This document shows positions 15,659 to 23,794 of a DNA stretch of 35,021 nt, one piece after another. Every line of letters starts with the position of its first letter. Position 1 is the first letter of the stretch. The translations under genes were made by a program, and so were the position numbers. Source of the stretch: an uncultured Ruminococcus sp. (GTDB lineage: Bacteria; Bacillota; Clostridia; Oscillospirales; Ruminococcaceae); NCBI GenBank assembly GCA_946531975.1, contig CAMNAY010000001.1, positions 1 to 35,021 on the forward strand. The letters are read 5' to 3'. A model generated the notes under the pieces. The model made no database searches, was not told where the DNA came from, and worked only from the letters and a program-made list of their open reading frames with translations.

Positions 15659-17113
15659 TCAGGCTTTCGTCTGATCGGCGCTGCTGTCTTCCAGCTCCCG
15701 TTCCGGCTGTTTCAGCGGCAGGTTGACGATAAATTCCGTATATTCGCCCTTGACGCTTTTGACTGTGACGGTACCGCCGTGGAGAACCATGATGCGGCTG
15801 ACGATCGAGAGGCCAAGCCCGACGCCGGTCGTATCCTTTCCGCGGGATTCGTCCGTTTTATAAAAGCGCTCAAAGACATGGGAGATCTCATCCTCGGTCA
15901 GACCGTCGCCGGTATTCCGCAGATGCACATGCGCCTGTGTTTCATCGGATTCGACGGCGAGGAAGAGCGTTCCGCCCTTGTTGACAAATTTGATGGCGTT
16001 CTCTGTCAGGTTATAGAACACCTGCTGCATGAGGTCTTTATCCGCCTCGGCGAGTGTACGCGGGCAGTCCTCCAGTCCTTCGACGGAAACGCCCTTTGCA
16101 TCGACCTTCTTCTCAAAAAGGAGCAGGGTCTTGATAAGCAGGTGCGTCAGGTCGAAGGTTTCGGGTTTGAGCGCCATTGTCCCTTCCTCGAAGCGCGAGA
16201 TGTTCAGCATGGAACGAACCATGCGGCTCATGCGCTGCACTTCCGAGGAGACGATGCCGAGGTAATGCTTCTCCTGCTCCGGCGGGATTGTCCCGTCGAG
16301 AATATTGTCCACGAAGCCGCCGATCGTTGTCATCGGTGTTTTCAGCTCATGGGAGATATCAGAGATGAACCGTTTGCGGCTGCGTTCATTTTTGTCGATG
16401 AAATCCGCCATGCGGTTCATGGTGGTCGCGAGGTAATCGAGCTCGGAGTCGCCGGTCTCCTTGAGTCTTGCGGAAAAGTCGCCCTTTGCATAGGCTTCCG
16501 CGGCATGCGTGATGTTCAGCACAGGCTTGAGCAGCTGTGTGGTATTGAGATAGAACAGCACAGCACCGACGATGCCGGTCACAAGCACGACAGCAACCAG
16601 TATGATGAGAAGCTTTGCCGAAAACTCGCTGACATAGGACACCGGAACAATCATCATCAGATAGAGTGTTTCGGGACCCAGCTCAAACCGCTCGACATAG
16701 GTCGCGGTCGGCTCAGAGAAGTTTCCGCTTTCGCCGCCCATGCGGTAATAGGGCTTGACAGCGGCGGCATCGCGCATACCGACGCTGAGTGTGATCGGCT
16801 GCTCGCTGTAATCCGAACGGACCGTGCATTCCCCCTCAATATTAAAGAGGTAGCAGTCGATGTTCTCATTGAGCGTAAAGGTTTCCAGCTCGGTGCGCAG
16901 TGCCTGTTCGGGCGGCATCTCCTCGTCATTGTCCTTGTACAGCTCTTTCATGCGCATCATGATGATGCGGGCGGTGCGGTCGATGCTGCTGTATGCCTCC
17001 TCCTCATGCAGGTGGTTGGCGTACAGCACGATGATGAGGCCGGTCAATGCAGAAGCAAAGAGCAGGATGATCGTACAGAGGAAGAAAATGCGGCTGTATA
17101 TACTTTTCAGCAT
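15659..17113 (-). CDS. Sensor histidine kinase (HAMP, HisKA, HATPase)
   Basis: 484 residues. Membrane helices at about 8-31 and 165-189 frame an extracellular sensor of about 130 residues. A HAMP domain (about 190-243) precedes HisKA with the phosphorylated His255 (SDISHELKTPMTTIGG), then an ATP-binding domain (about 355-465) with N-box NLTENAIKF, GDGLTEDE and GVGLGLSIV. There is no PAS domain, unlike WalK or PhoR of Bacillus. It starts six bases after the response regulator stop with a poor ribosome site, suggesting coupled translation. The signal is unknown; the PASTA and HtrA genes downstream point to cell-wall or envelope stress, by inference. Confidence 0.93.
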   Translation of the reverse strand: MLKSIYSRIFFLCTIILLFASALTGLIIVLYANHLHEEEAYSSIDRTARIIMMRMKELYKDNDEEMPPEQALRTELETFTLNENIDCYLFNIEGECTVRSDYSEQPITLSVGMRDAAAVKPYYRMGGESGNFSEPTATYVERFELGPETLYLMMIVPVSYVSEFSAKLLIILVAVVLVTGIVGAVLFYLNTTQLLKPVLNITHAAEAYAKGDFSARLKETGDSELDYLATTMNRMADFIDKNERSRKRFISDISHELKTPMTTIGGFVDNILDGTIPPEQEKHYLGIVSSEVQRMSRMVRSMLNISRFEEGTMALKPETFDLTHLLIKTLLLFEKKVDAKGVSVEGLEDCPRTLAEADKDLMQQVFYNLTENAIKFVNKGGTLFLAVESDETQAHVHLRNTGDGLTEDEISHVFERFYKTDESRGKDTTGVGLGLSIVSRIMVLHGGTVTVKSVKGEYTEFIVNLPLKQPERELEDSSADQTKA

Positions 17114-17119
17114 GGCAGA

Positions 17120-17827
17120 TTATTCGGTTTCATCCGGCACTGCGAATTTATAGCCGACACCCCAGACGGTGCGCAGCTCCCATTTATCGGAGACGCCTTC
17201 GAGCTTTTCGCGCAGGCGCTTGATATGCACATCAATGGTGCGGGAGTCGCCGTAGTATTCAAAGCCCCAGACCTCATCGAGAAGCTGGTCGCGGGTGTAG
17301 ACGTGATTGGGATTGGAGGCGAGACAGTAGAGCAGCTCCAGCTCCTTCGGCGGGGTCTCGATGACCTTGCCGTTGACGCGCAGGACATAGCCGTCCATAT
17401 CGACGGTGAGCTTGTCATAATCGACCCTTCCTCTGCGGATGCCCTGATCGGGCACAGCGGGGCCGTTTTTGCGGAGCCGCGCACGAATGCGGGCAAGGAG
17501 AGAGGTCTTGTCGATCGGCTTTGTGATGTAGTCCTCTGCGCCGAGGTCCAGTCCGAGTGCTTCGTCATTCGGCTCCGATTTCGCGGTGACAAGAATGACC
17601 GGCACATTGGATTTCTTCTGGATCTCGCGCATGACCTGATAGCCGTTCATGCCCGGCATCATGACATCGAGCAGAACGAGGTCCGGGTGCATTGCGCTGA
17701 ATTTTATCAGTGCGTCATCGCCGTCATTGGCGGTGAGGGCGGAGTAGCCCTCTTTGACAAGGATCGTGCGGAGCACCTCACAGATATTGGGGTCGTCATC
17801 CACGATCAGTATTTTTTCCATTGCCAT
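17120..17827 (-). CDS. OmpR/PhoB-family response regulator
   Basis: 235 residues. Receiver domain with the acidic cluster VDDDP (9-13), phospho-acceptor Asp54 (DLVLLDVMMPG) and Lys in YITKPID, then a winged-helix DNA-binding domain (about 135-230) with PPKELELLYCLASNPNHV and SRTIDVHIKRLREKL. GGAGG lies nine bases before the first ATG; a second ATG two codons in is possible. First gene of the kinase-PASTA-HtrA run. Two TTCACA/TTCATA hexamers at 11-base spacing in the upstream region could be its own binding sites. Confidence 0.94.
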   Translation of the reverse strand: MAMEKILIVDDDPNICEVLRTILVKEGYSALTANDGDDALIKFSAMHPDLVLLDVMMPGMNGYQVMREIQKKSNVPVILVTAKSEPNDEALGLDLGAEDYITKPIDKTSLLARIRARLRKNGPAVPDQGIRRGRVDYDKLTVDMDGYVLRVNGKVIETPPKELELLYCLASNPNHVYTRDQLLDEVWGFEYYGDSRTIDVHIKRLREKLEGVSDKWELRTVWGVGYKFAVPDETE

Positions 17828-17924
17828 TTGTGTAATCCTCCGTATGCTTTACAGTAATCATCAGATGAATGAAATCAGCATATAACTATACAGCTTATAG
17901 TATACAATATTTTGCGGCTTAGAA

Positions 17925-17941
17925 TATGAACAAATTGTGAA
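17925..17941 (-). promoter_or_regulatory. Direct repeats resembling a PhoB/PhoP-type box
   Basis: On the minus strand TTCACA (17936-17941), five bases, TTCATA (17925-17930). Direct hexamers at 11-base spacing are the way OmpR/PhoB-family regulators bind. They lie upstream of a -10-like TATACT with no good -35, as in activated promoters. Only suggestive. The rest of 17828-18131 holds no gene I can support. Confidence 0.3.
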
Positions 17942-18131
17942 CAGGAGATGAAGATGCGCGGAAACTTTCCTTCGCGCCTGCCCGCAGCACCCGAAGCCGC
18001 AGACCGCGCTGTCCTGCTCCTGAAAGATGATGCTGTGCCGGAATGCAGATCATTTCCTGTCAAGTTTACTGTCTGTGATTTCGCAATTTTTGTACACATC
18101 TCCGAATTCTGTGAAAAGATGAAGAAAACCC

Positions 18132-18159
18132 TTGATTTTTTTCCGAAACATGGTACAAT
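18132..18159 (+). promoter_or_regulatory. Promoter of groESL
   Basis: -35 TTGATT (18132-18137), 16-base spacer, -10 TACAAT (18154-18159). The CIRCE operator starts five bases further on, over the expected transcription start, which fits repression by HrcA. Confidence 0.75.
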
Positions 18160-18163
18160 AGAT

Positions 18164-18190
18164 TTAGCACTCGGAGTTACGGAGTGCTAA
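18164..18190 (+). promoter_or_regulatory. CIRCE operator (HrcA binding site)
   Basis: A perfect CIRCE: TTAGCACTC (18164-18172), nine bases, GAGTGCTAA (18182-18190). HrcA binds here and releases on heat or protein stress. An additional exact half-site GAGTGCTAA lies at 18205-18213. Confidence 0.97.
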
Positions 18191-18266
18191 GAGCCGCGGA
18201 GGCAGAGTGCTAACCGCACCGGAATTGCAGCGCGGCGATAAATGCATAGAACAGGAGGAGTCTATT

Positions 18267-18551
18267 ATGACAATCAAACCCTTAGCAGACAGAGTTGTCA
18301 TCCGGATGACTGAAGCAGAGGAAACCACGAAGGGCGGCATCATCCTCACCGCTTCCGCACAGGAAAAACCGCAGGTCGCAGAAGTCGTTGCGGTCGGTCC
18401 CGGCGGCGTCGTGGAAGGCAAGGAAATCACAATGTATGTGAAGGTCGGAGATAAGGTGCTGCTGAGCAAGTACGCCGGCACCGAGGTCAAACTGGACGGT
18501 CAGGAGTACACGATCGTGAAGCAGTCTGATATTCTCGCGGTCGTTGAATAA
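18267..18551 (+). CDS. groES: Co-chaperonin GroES
   Basis: 94 residues, the normal size. It starts MTIKPLADRVVIRMTEAEE, contains the mobile-loop sequence TTKGGIILTASAQEKPQ, and ends in QEYTIVKQSDILAVVE. It caps the GroEL ring during protein folding. The frame is open upstream, but this ATG matches the family N-terminus and has AGGAGG eight bases before it. The leader carries CIRCE. groEL follows after 41 bases. Confidence 0.98.
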   Translation: MTIKPLADRVVIRMTEAEETTKGGIILTASAQEKPQVAEVVAVGPGGVVEGKEITMYVKVGDKVLLSKYAGTEVKLDGQEYTIVKQSDILAVVE

Positions 18552-18592
18552 TGAGATCTTCGGCAATCACTTTCTGAAAGGAGCATATAACC

Positions 18593-20218
18593 ATGGCAAA
18601 ACAGTTAAAGTACGGTGAGGAAGCGAGAAAAGCGCTTCAGGCAGGTATCGACCAGCTGGCAGATACCGTAAAGATTACACTCGGACCGAAGGGCAGAAAT
18701 GTCGTTCTGGATAAGAAGTTCGGCGCACCGCTGATCACCAATGACGGTGTGACAATCGCAAAGGAGATCGAGCTGGATGACCCGTTCGAGAACATGGGCG
18801 CACAGCTCGTGAAGGAAGTCTCCGTCAAGACCAATGACGCAGCAGGCGACGGCACCACGACCGCAACACTGCTCGCACAGGCGATTGTCCGCGAGGGCAT
18901 GAAGAACATCGCAGCAGGTGCAAACCCGATGATCCTGAAGAAGGGTCTGGATAAGGCTGTGAATACCGCTGTGGATACCGTCAAGGCAAATTCCAAGGTG
19001 GTTGACGGCAGCGCTGATATCGCAAGAGTCGCGACCATTTCTTCTGCTGACGAGACGATCGGCAAGCTGATCGCTGAAGCAATGGAGAAGGTCTCCAAGG
19101 ACGGCGTCATCACGATCGAGGAGTCCAAGACCGCTGAGACATACAGCGAGGTCGTAGAGGGCATGCAGTTCGACCGCGGCTATGTCAGCCCGTACATGGT
19201 CACGGATACCGATAAGATGGAAGCAGTTTACGATGATGCATTCCTGCTCATCACCGATAAGAAGATTTCCAACATTCAGGAGATCCTCCCGCTGCTGGAG
19301 CAGATCGTCCAGAGCGGCAAGCGTCTGGTCATCATCGCAGAGGATATCGAGGGCGAGGCACTGACCACCCTGATCCTGAACAATCTCCGCGGCACCTTCA
19401 AGTGCGCTGCGGTCAAGGCACCGGGCTTCGGTGACCGCCGCAAGGAGATGCTGAAGGATATCGCAACGCTGACCGGCGGTGAGGTCATCACTTCTGATCT
19501 GGGTCTGGAGCTGAAGGATACACAGCTCACACAGCTTGGCCGTGCACGTCAGGTCGTCATCTCCAAGGAGAACACGATCATTGTTGACGGCGCAGGCGAT
19601 CCGGATGCAATCAAGGCAAGAGTTGCACAGATCCGTGCAGAGATCGAGAATTCTACCTCCGACTTTGACCGCGAGAAGCTTCAGGAGCGCCTCGCAAAGC
19701 TGGTCGGCGGTGTTGCAGTCATCAAGGTCGGCGCACCGACTGAGATCGAGATGAAGGAGAAGAAGCTCCGTGTCGAGGACGCACTCGCAGCAACCAAGGC
19801 TGCTGTCGAGGAAGGCATCGTCGCAGGCGGCGGCGTGGCACTGCTGAATGCGGCAGAGTCCGTCAAGAAGCTGGTCGATACGCTGGAAGGCGATGAGAAG
19901 ACCGGTGCGGCAATCATTCTCCGCGCACTGGAGGAGCCGATCCGTCAGATCGCAGCAAACGCAGGTCTGGAAGGCTCTGTCATCATTGAGAACATCAAGC
20001 GCGCAGGCAAGGCAGGCTACGGCTTCAACGCATACAGCGAGGAGTATGTTGACATGATTCCGGCTGGTATCGTTGACCCGACCAAGGTGACCCGTTCCGC
20101 ACTGGAAAATGCAGCATCTGTTGCAGCAATGGTGCTGACGACCGAGAGCCTTGTGACGGACATCAAGGAGCCGGCTCCGGCTGCTCCGGCAATGCCCGCA
20201 GGCGGCATGGATTATTGA
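18593..20218 (+). CDS. groEL: Chaperonin GroEL
   Basis: 541 residues. The full family pattern is present: TLGPKGRNVVLDKKFGAP, the nucleotide loop DAAGDGTTTATLLAQ, VSPYMVTDTDKME, and EGIVAGGGVALLNA in the equatorial return. The C-terminus is AMPAGGMDY, a short tail rather than a long GGM repeat. AAAGGAG lies nine bases upstream of the ATG. Codon choice is strongly biased (few TTA, CTA or TCA codons), which leaves a 583-codon open frame on the other strand that is not a gene. A strong hairpin follows the stop. Confidence 0.99.
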   Translation: MAKQLKYGEEARKALQAGIDQLADTVKITLGPKGRNVVLDKKFGAPLITNDGVTIAKEIELDDPFENMGAQLVKEVSVKTNDAAGDGTTTATLLAQAIVREGMKNIAAGANPMILKKGLDKAVNTAVDTVKANSKVVDGSADIARVATISSADETIGKLIAEAMEKVSKDGVITIEESKTAETYSEVVEGMQFDRGYVSPYMVTDTDKMEAVYDDAFLLITDKKISNIQEILPLLEQIVQSGKRLVIIAEDIEGEALTTLILNNLRGTFKCAAVKAPGFGDRRKEMLKDIATLTGGEVITSDLGLELKDTQLTQLGRARQVVISKENTIIVDGAGDPDAIKARVAQIRAEIENSTSDFDREKLQERLAKLVGGVAVIKVGAPTEIEMKEKKLRVEDALAATKAAVEEGIVAGGGVALLNAAESVKKLVDTLEGDEKTGAAIILRALEEPIRQIAANAGLEGSVIIENIKRAGKAGYGFNAYSEEYVDMIPAGIVDPTKVTRSALENAASVAAMVLTTESLVTDIKEPAPAAPAMPAGGMDY

Positions 20219-20240
20219 TCCGCTGAACAACCGTATCAAA

Positions 20241-20273
20241 CGAAAGCACCCGCAGAGAACGCGGGTGCTTTCG
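20241..20273 (+). terminator. groESL terminator
   Basis: Perfect 13-bp stem CGAAAGCACCCGC (20241-20253) with 20261-20273 and a 7-base loop. Only TTTCGGT follows, so the T-run is short. The stem shares its AAAGCACCC-type sequence with the terminator at 3096-3150. Confidence 0.7.
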
Positions 20274-20332
20274 GTATATCGAGAAATCGGACAGCCTGAA
20301 TTGTAATCAGCCAAAAAGAAAGAGGTGACAGT

Positions 20333-21799
20333 TTGGTCATTCACACATACGGACACAGCCGCACCTACGAAATGGAGGCGCTGCTGAAGCTGTTTCGTCC
20401 GGCAGAAAAATTTGCATTCTCGGAGGCGGAGACCGTTCCGGCGGAGGACGAATATCTCTCCGCATCACTGACGCCGGAGAAAGACGGCACGCTGCTTCTG
20501 ACCGGCTCCGTCCGCATCGGCGGCGAAACGCGCAGTCATACAAAAACACTGCCGGAACAGGTGCGGAACAATGATCTTGACCGCGAAATCTCAGGCTTGC
20601 TGTATCCGCTGCTCTGTGCGCTGACGGATCTGCATCCGGCATGGGGCATGCTGACGGGCATCCGTCCGGTGAATCTGCTGCGGAAATTTGCAGCACGCAC
20701 CGGCAGTGTCAGACAGGCAATGGACGACTTCCGGAATATCTGGCATGTCACCGACGAAAAAACAAAACTCGCCGCTGAAATCCTTTCGGTACAGACGCCG
20801 ATTCTTCAGGCAGCGCCGAAAAACAGCGTCAGCATTTATCTCTCGGTGCCGTTCTGCCCGACGCGCTGCAAATACTGCTCGTTCGTCAGCAATTCTGTCT
20901 CGCAGATGAAAAAGCTCATCCCCGATTATTACAAGTGCATCGCCGCGGAGATCGGGCTGGTCGGACGGCTGACGGAGGAATACGGGCTGCCGGTTGATAC
21001 GGTTTACATCGGCGGCGGCACACCGACCTCGATCGACCTGTATCAGCCGCTGGACTGGCTCTGCACGAATTTCGTGATCGGTCAGCCGGTGCGGGAATTC
21101 ACCGTAGAGGCGGGCAGACCCGATACGATCACGCGGGAGAATCTCTCATATCTGCGGCAGTTCGGCGTCACGCGCATCTCCGTGAACCCGCAGAGCTTTC
21201 AGGATGATGTGCTGAAAGCGGCGGGGCGTCCGCACACCGCGCAGGATGCGGAGGACAAGTTCCTGCTGGCACGGGAAATGGGCTTTGACAACATCAATAT
21301 GGATTTTATTGCGGGACTCCCCTGCGACACCGTGCGGGGCTTCCGCGAGAGCATTGACCGCGCACTGAGGCTGGATCCTGAGAGCATCACGGTGCATTGC
21401 CTTGCGCTGAAAAAGGCGGCGGATTTCTATCAGAGCCTGCCGATGCCGGAGCCGGAGACAGTCAGCGAAATGGTCGAATATGCCGAGAAAACGCTGACTG
21501 CTGCGGGATACCGCCCGTATTATCTCTACCGGCAGAAGAATATGGCGGCGAACCTCGAAAATGTCGGCTATGCAAAGCCGGGATTTGAGAGCGCGTACAA
21601 TGTGATGATGATGGATGACTCGCAGACGATCCTCGGCATCGGCGCGGGCGCTTCGACAAAGGTCATCGGCGGGCAGCGCGGCATTGAACGGCTGACAGAA
21701 TGCAAGTATCCGTATGATTATCTTGCGCGGTTTGATGAACTGATGCAGCAGAAGGAAGCGCAGCTCCGGGCACTGCTGAGCAGCAATCCGTCAGAATAA
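20333..21799 (+). CDS. hemZ: HemZ-type radical SAM coproporphyrinogen III oxidase-like enzyme
   Basis: 488 residues. Radical SAM protein with the 4Fe-4S motif CPTRCKYC (C175, C179, C182), followed by YIGGGTPTS (225-233) for SAM binding. The long N-terminal region ahead of the radical SAM core (about 165 residues, with MLTGIRPVNLL) is the HemZ layout of Bacillus rather than HemN or HemW. Family role: oxygen-independent decarboxylation of coproporphyrinogen III in heme synthesis, though the true activity of HemZ-type proteins is less certain. The start codon is TTG, preceded by GAGGTG at five bases; no in-frame ATG lies near. Monocistronic, with tandem terminators after it. Confidence 0.88.
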   Translation: MVIHTYGHSRTYEMEALLKLFRPAEKFAFSEAETVPAEDEYLSASLTPEKDGTLLLTGSVRIGGETRSHTKTLPEQVRNNDLDREISGLLYPLLCALTDLHPAWGMLTGIRPVNLLRKFAARTGSVRQAMDDFRNIWHVTDEKTKLAAEILSVQTPILQAAPKNSVSIYLSVPFCPTRCKYCSFVSNSVSQMKKLIPDYYKCIAAEIGLVGRLTEEYGLPVDTVYIGGGTPTSIDLYQPLDWLCTNFVIGQPVREFTVEAGRPDTITRENLSYLRQFGVTRISVNPQSFQDDVLKAAGRPHTAQDAEDKFLLAREMGFDNINMDFIAGLPCDTVRGFRESIDRALRLDPESITVHCLALKKAADFYQSLPMPEPETVSEMVEYAEKTLTAAGYRPYYLYRQKNMAANLENVGYAKPGFESAYNVMMMDDSQTILGIGAGASTKVIGGQRGIERLTECKYPYDYLARFDELMQQKEAQLRALLSSNPSE

Positions 21800-21812
21800 G
21801 CACCGCCGGCAA

Positions 21813-21848
21813 AGCTGACGCATAAAATGAGAATATCCGTCGGCTTTT
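21813..21848 (+). terminator. First terminator after hemZ
   Basis: AGCTGACG (21813-21820) pairs with CGTCGGCT (21838-21845) with one wobble, followed by TTTT. Confidence 0.6.
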
Positions 21849-21859
21849 CGGCAGACTGA

Positions 21860-21899
21860 AACCCCGTCCGCAGGCATTGCGCCGCGAACGGGGTTTTTG
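21860..21899 (+). terminator. Second terminator after hemZ
   Basis: AACCCCGT (21860-21867) pairs with ACGGGGTT (21888-21895), followed by T3 and more. On the minus strand only T3 follows, so it serves hemZ better than the convergent peptidase gene. Confidence 0.75.
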
Positions 21900-21902
21900 T
21901 GA

Positions 21903-23504
21903 TTATGATTTTTCCGAAATGGTGACAGTGCAGATGCCGTCCCGGATGCTGTCCACATGGATGATGATGTTCGGGTCGATCGACCGGTAGCCGCTGGTAT
22001 CATACCACGCGAATTCCGGATACTGTTCAAAGCTGACCGACTTTCCCGCCGTCACGTAATCCTGATTCTCCATCGCCGTGCGGATGACCCGCTGCCGCTG
22101 GTTGCTCGAATCGTACATCATGCCGTAGTTGTTCCACTTCAGCTCCTTGCCCCAGTAGCCGTTCCATAGCTCCGCATCACAGTGCAGCACGCGCACACCG
22201 GGCTTCTGGAACAGCGGATACCGGGACCCGCCGGAGAAGAATCCGGCATTGTTCCTGTCTGCGGTATTGTACTCAATGAGGAAGAACTCGGAATAGAGAT
22301 TGCTCATCGCATCCGAGGGATTCTGCACGGCAGTCCGCGGAATCAGAATACAGCCCGGTGCATGCTGACTGGACTGCAAAGTAAAGGTCTGCGTTCCGTG
22401 TGTATAGACCTGCACTTCATCTTCGCGGTACCAGCCGAGCATCAGCTTCGAGAAGGCACTCAGGTCGCCGTAGGCATCATCCATGAGATCCCAGCCCGTC
22501 GAGCCGTTCATGCCGTAGTACCCCTCATCGCCGTTCAGTTCATATTTATAGTAATCCGGCAGTCCCATGGCATGCCCCAGCTCATGCGCCCATGTGCTGG
22601 TAAAGCCTGCGCGGTCATTGAGATCCCATGCGCCGATGATATTGTTTCCGGGTTTCATGCCGTCAAAGATTCTTCTGCCGAAGTAGCCGTTGGAGGAGGG
22701 CCACCAGTCTTCGGTGCCGTCATTGTTGTGATCGCGTCCGGCAGCAGCTTTCGGCAGCGCGAGGATCATCGTGTCGATTCTGCCGTCCGCATCGGCATCA
22801 TACCGGCTGTAATCCAGCTCCTGATCCATCGTCTCAAGCACGGCATCAACGAGCATTTCGCGGTCCCCGATGTAATTGTCGATTTCATTGCTGAGGTTGC
22901 AGATATAGACATCGCCGTCGAGATGCAGCCGTCCGTAGGAAGCGCGTTCATAGTACGCGTTGATGCTCTCCATCGGATAGCTTCTTTCATTGGGATTCTC
23001 CGGACCGAACGTCATCTCATAGATGCGGTCCGCAGAATAGCCGTCCTGAATCTGACAGTCGGAGAACCCGACCGCAAACATCAGAACCCGCGCCGTTCCG
23101 GCGGAGGGCAGTGAGGGATTCAGCACCGCAATCGGCGGATCCATAAGCGGCGGATCCGAAACCTCGATCTCCTGATAGACAATCTCCGGCTGCGCATCGG
23201 TCAGAATGAGCCGCTTGAGCAGGGTGAAATCTGCCGCATTGACCGTTCCGCTGTGGTCGATGTCGGCGTATTTCGGATCTGTCTCCCCGAACGCCGGAAG
23301 ATCTCCGTTCAGGAATGCCTGCATCAGCCGCACGTCCGGCAGGTCAATTTTCTGATCGCCGTTGAGATCGCCGTAGATCCCGGCGACAACCGTTTCCGTT
23401 GCCGCTGCCGCACGGACAGCCGGCAGAACAGAGACGCCGGCAGCAGCCGCAGTCAGTGCAGTCAGCAGCCGGACTGTATATCGTTTCAAAGCATGTCTTT
23501 TCAT
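21903..23504 (-). CDS. Secreted M6-family metallopeptidase with N-terminal dockerin
   Basis: 533 residues. A signal peptide (about 1-35, MKRHALKRYTVRLLTALTAA onwards) is followed by a type-I-like dockerin (about 43-102) with two calcium-binding repeats, GDLNGDQKIDLPDVRLMQAF and ADIDHSGTVNAADFTLLKRL. A zinc peptidase domain follows with HELGHAMGLPD (307-317), the HExxHxxGxxD motif of immune-inhibitor-A-like M6 enzymes. The dockerin would dock the enzyme to a cohesin-bearing scaffold at the cell surface. The start was set at the ATG before the signal peptide, with GAGGGGG ahead; the frame is open 48 codons further but lacks a secretory start. It has its own consensus promoter. Confidence 0.9.
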   Translation of the reverse strand: MKRHALKRYTVRLLTALTAAAAGVSVLPAVRAAAATETVVAGIYGDLNGDQKIDLPDVRLMQAFLNGDLPAFGETDPKYADIDHSGTVNAADFTLLKRLILTDAQPEIVYQEIEVSDPPLMDPPIAVLNPSLPSAGTARVLMFAVGFSDCQIQDGYSADRIYEMTFGPENPNERSYPMESINAYYERASYGRLHLDGDVYICNLSNEIDNYIGDREMLVDAVLETMDQELDYSRYDADADGRIDTMILALPKAAAGRDHNNDGTEDWWPSSNGYFGRRIFDGMKPGNNIIGAWDLNDRAGFTSTWAHELGHAMGLPDYYKYELNGDEGYYGMNGSTGWDLMDDAYGDLSAFSKLMLGWYREDEVQVYTHGTQTFTLQSSQHAPGCILIPRTAVQNPSDAMSNLYSEFFLIEYNTADRNNAGFFSGGSRYPLFQKPGVRVLHCDAELWNGYWGKELKWNNYGMMYDSSNQRQRVIRTAMENQDYVTAGKSVSFEQYPEFAWYDTSGYRSIDPNIIIHVDSIRDGICTVTISEKS

Positions 23505-23543
23505 ATCGTACCCCCTCTTTCTTTTCGGGATTCCCCAATTTGC

Positions 23544-23572
23544 ATTATAACAAAAATACAGAAGGATGTCAA
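23544..23572 (-). promoter_or_regulatory. Consensus promoter of the dockerin peptidase gene
   Basis: On the minus strand, -35 TTGACA (23567-23572), 17-base spacer, -10 TATAAT (23544-23549), 40 bases upstream of the ATG. It is back-to-back with the plus-strand promoter at 23704. Confidence 0.88.
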
Positions 23573-23703
23573 CCGCAAAGAGAATTCTGATCAATTTTCC
23601 GCACAAAATGACAGTCAGCACACCGCTTTGCACAGTCCGGCGCCCCATTTCCCCGCAGCAGTGCCCGCGCAGAAAGATATTTGCCCCTTTTTTATTTTCC
23701 TGC

Positions 23704-23732
23704 TTGCATTTTTCGCGTGATTCTGTTATAAT
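23704..23732 (+). promoter_or_regulatory. Promoter of the plus-strand trmO-mre gene run
   Basis: -35 TTGCAT (23704-23709), 17-base spacer, -10 TATAAT (23727-23732), 62 bases before the first ATG. It is the only clear promoter I see for the genes from 23795 to 27701. Confidence 0.78.
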
Positions 23733-23794
23733 AGATATGATACACTGCGGAAGGTATGTCCGCAGGAGTCTGAACGAAAAAAGGAGTACGGATT

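Noticed and set aside
15332..17857. 841-codon open frame opposite the kinase and response regulator
   Set aside because: Shadow of two clearly real genes; it crosses the gap between them and shows no protein domain.
17948..18190. 80-codon frame upstream of groES
   Set aside because: It has a GGAG next to its ATG, but runs through the groESL promoter and ends inside CIRCE, with no recognisable domain.
18605..20356. 583-codon open frame opposite groEL
   Set aside because: It mirrors groEL exactly, has a Cys/Leu-rich composition and no ribosome site. It arises because groEL avoids TTA, CTA and TCA codons.
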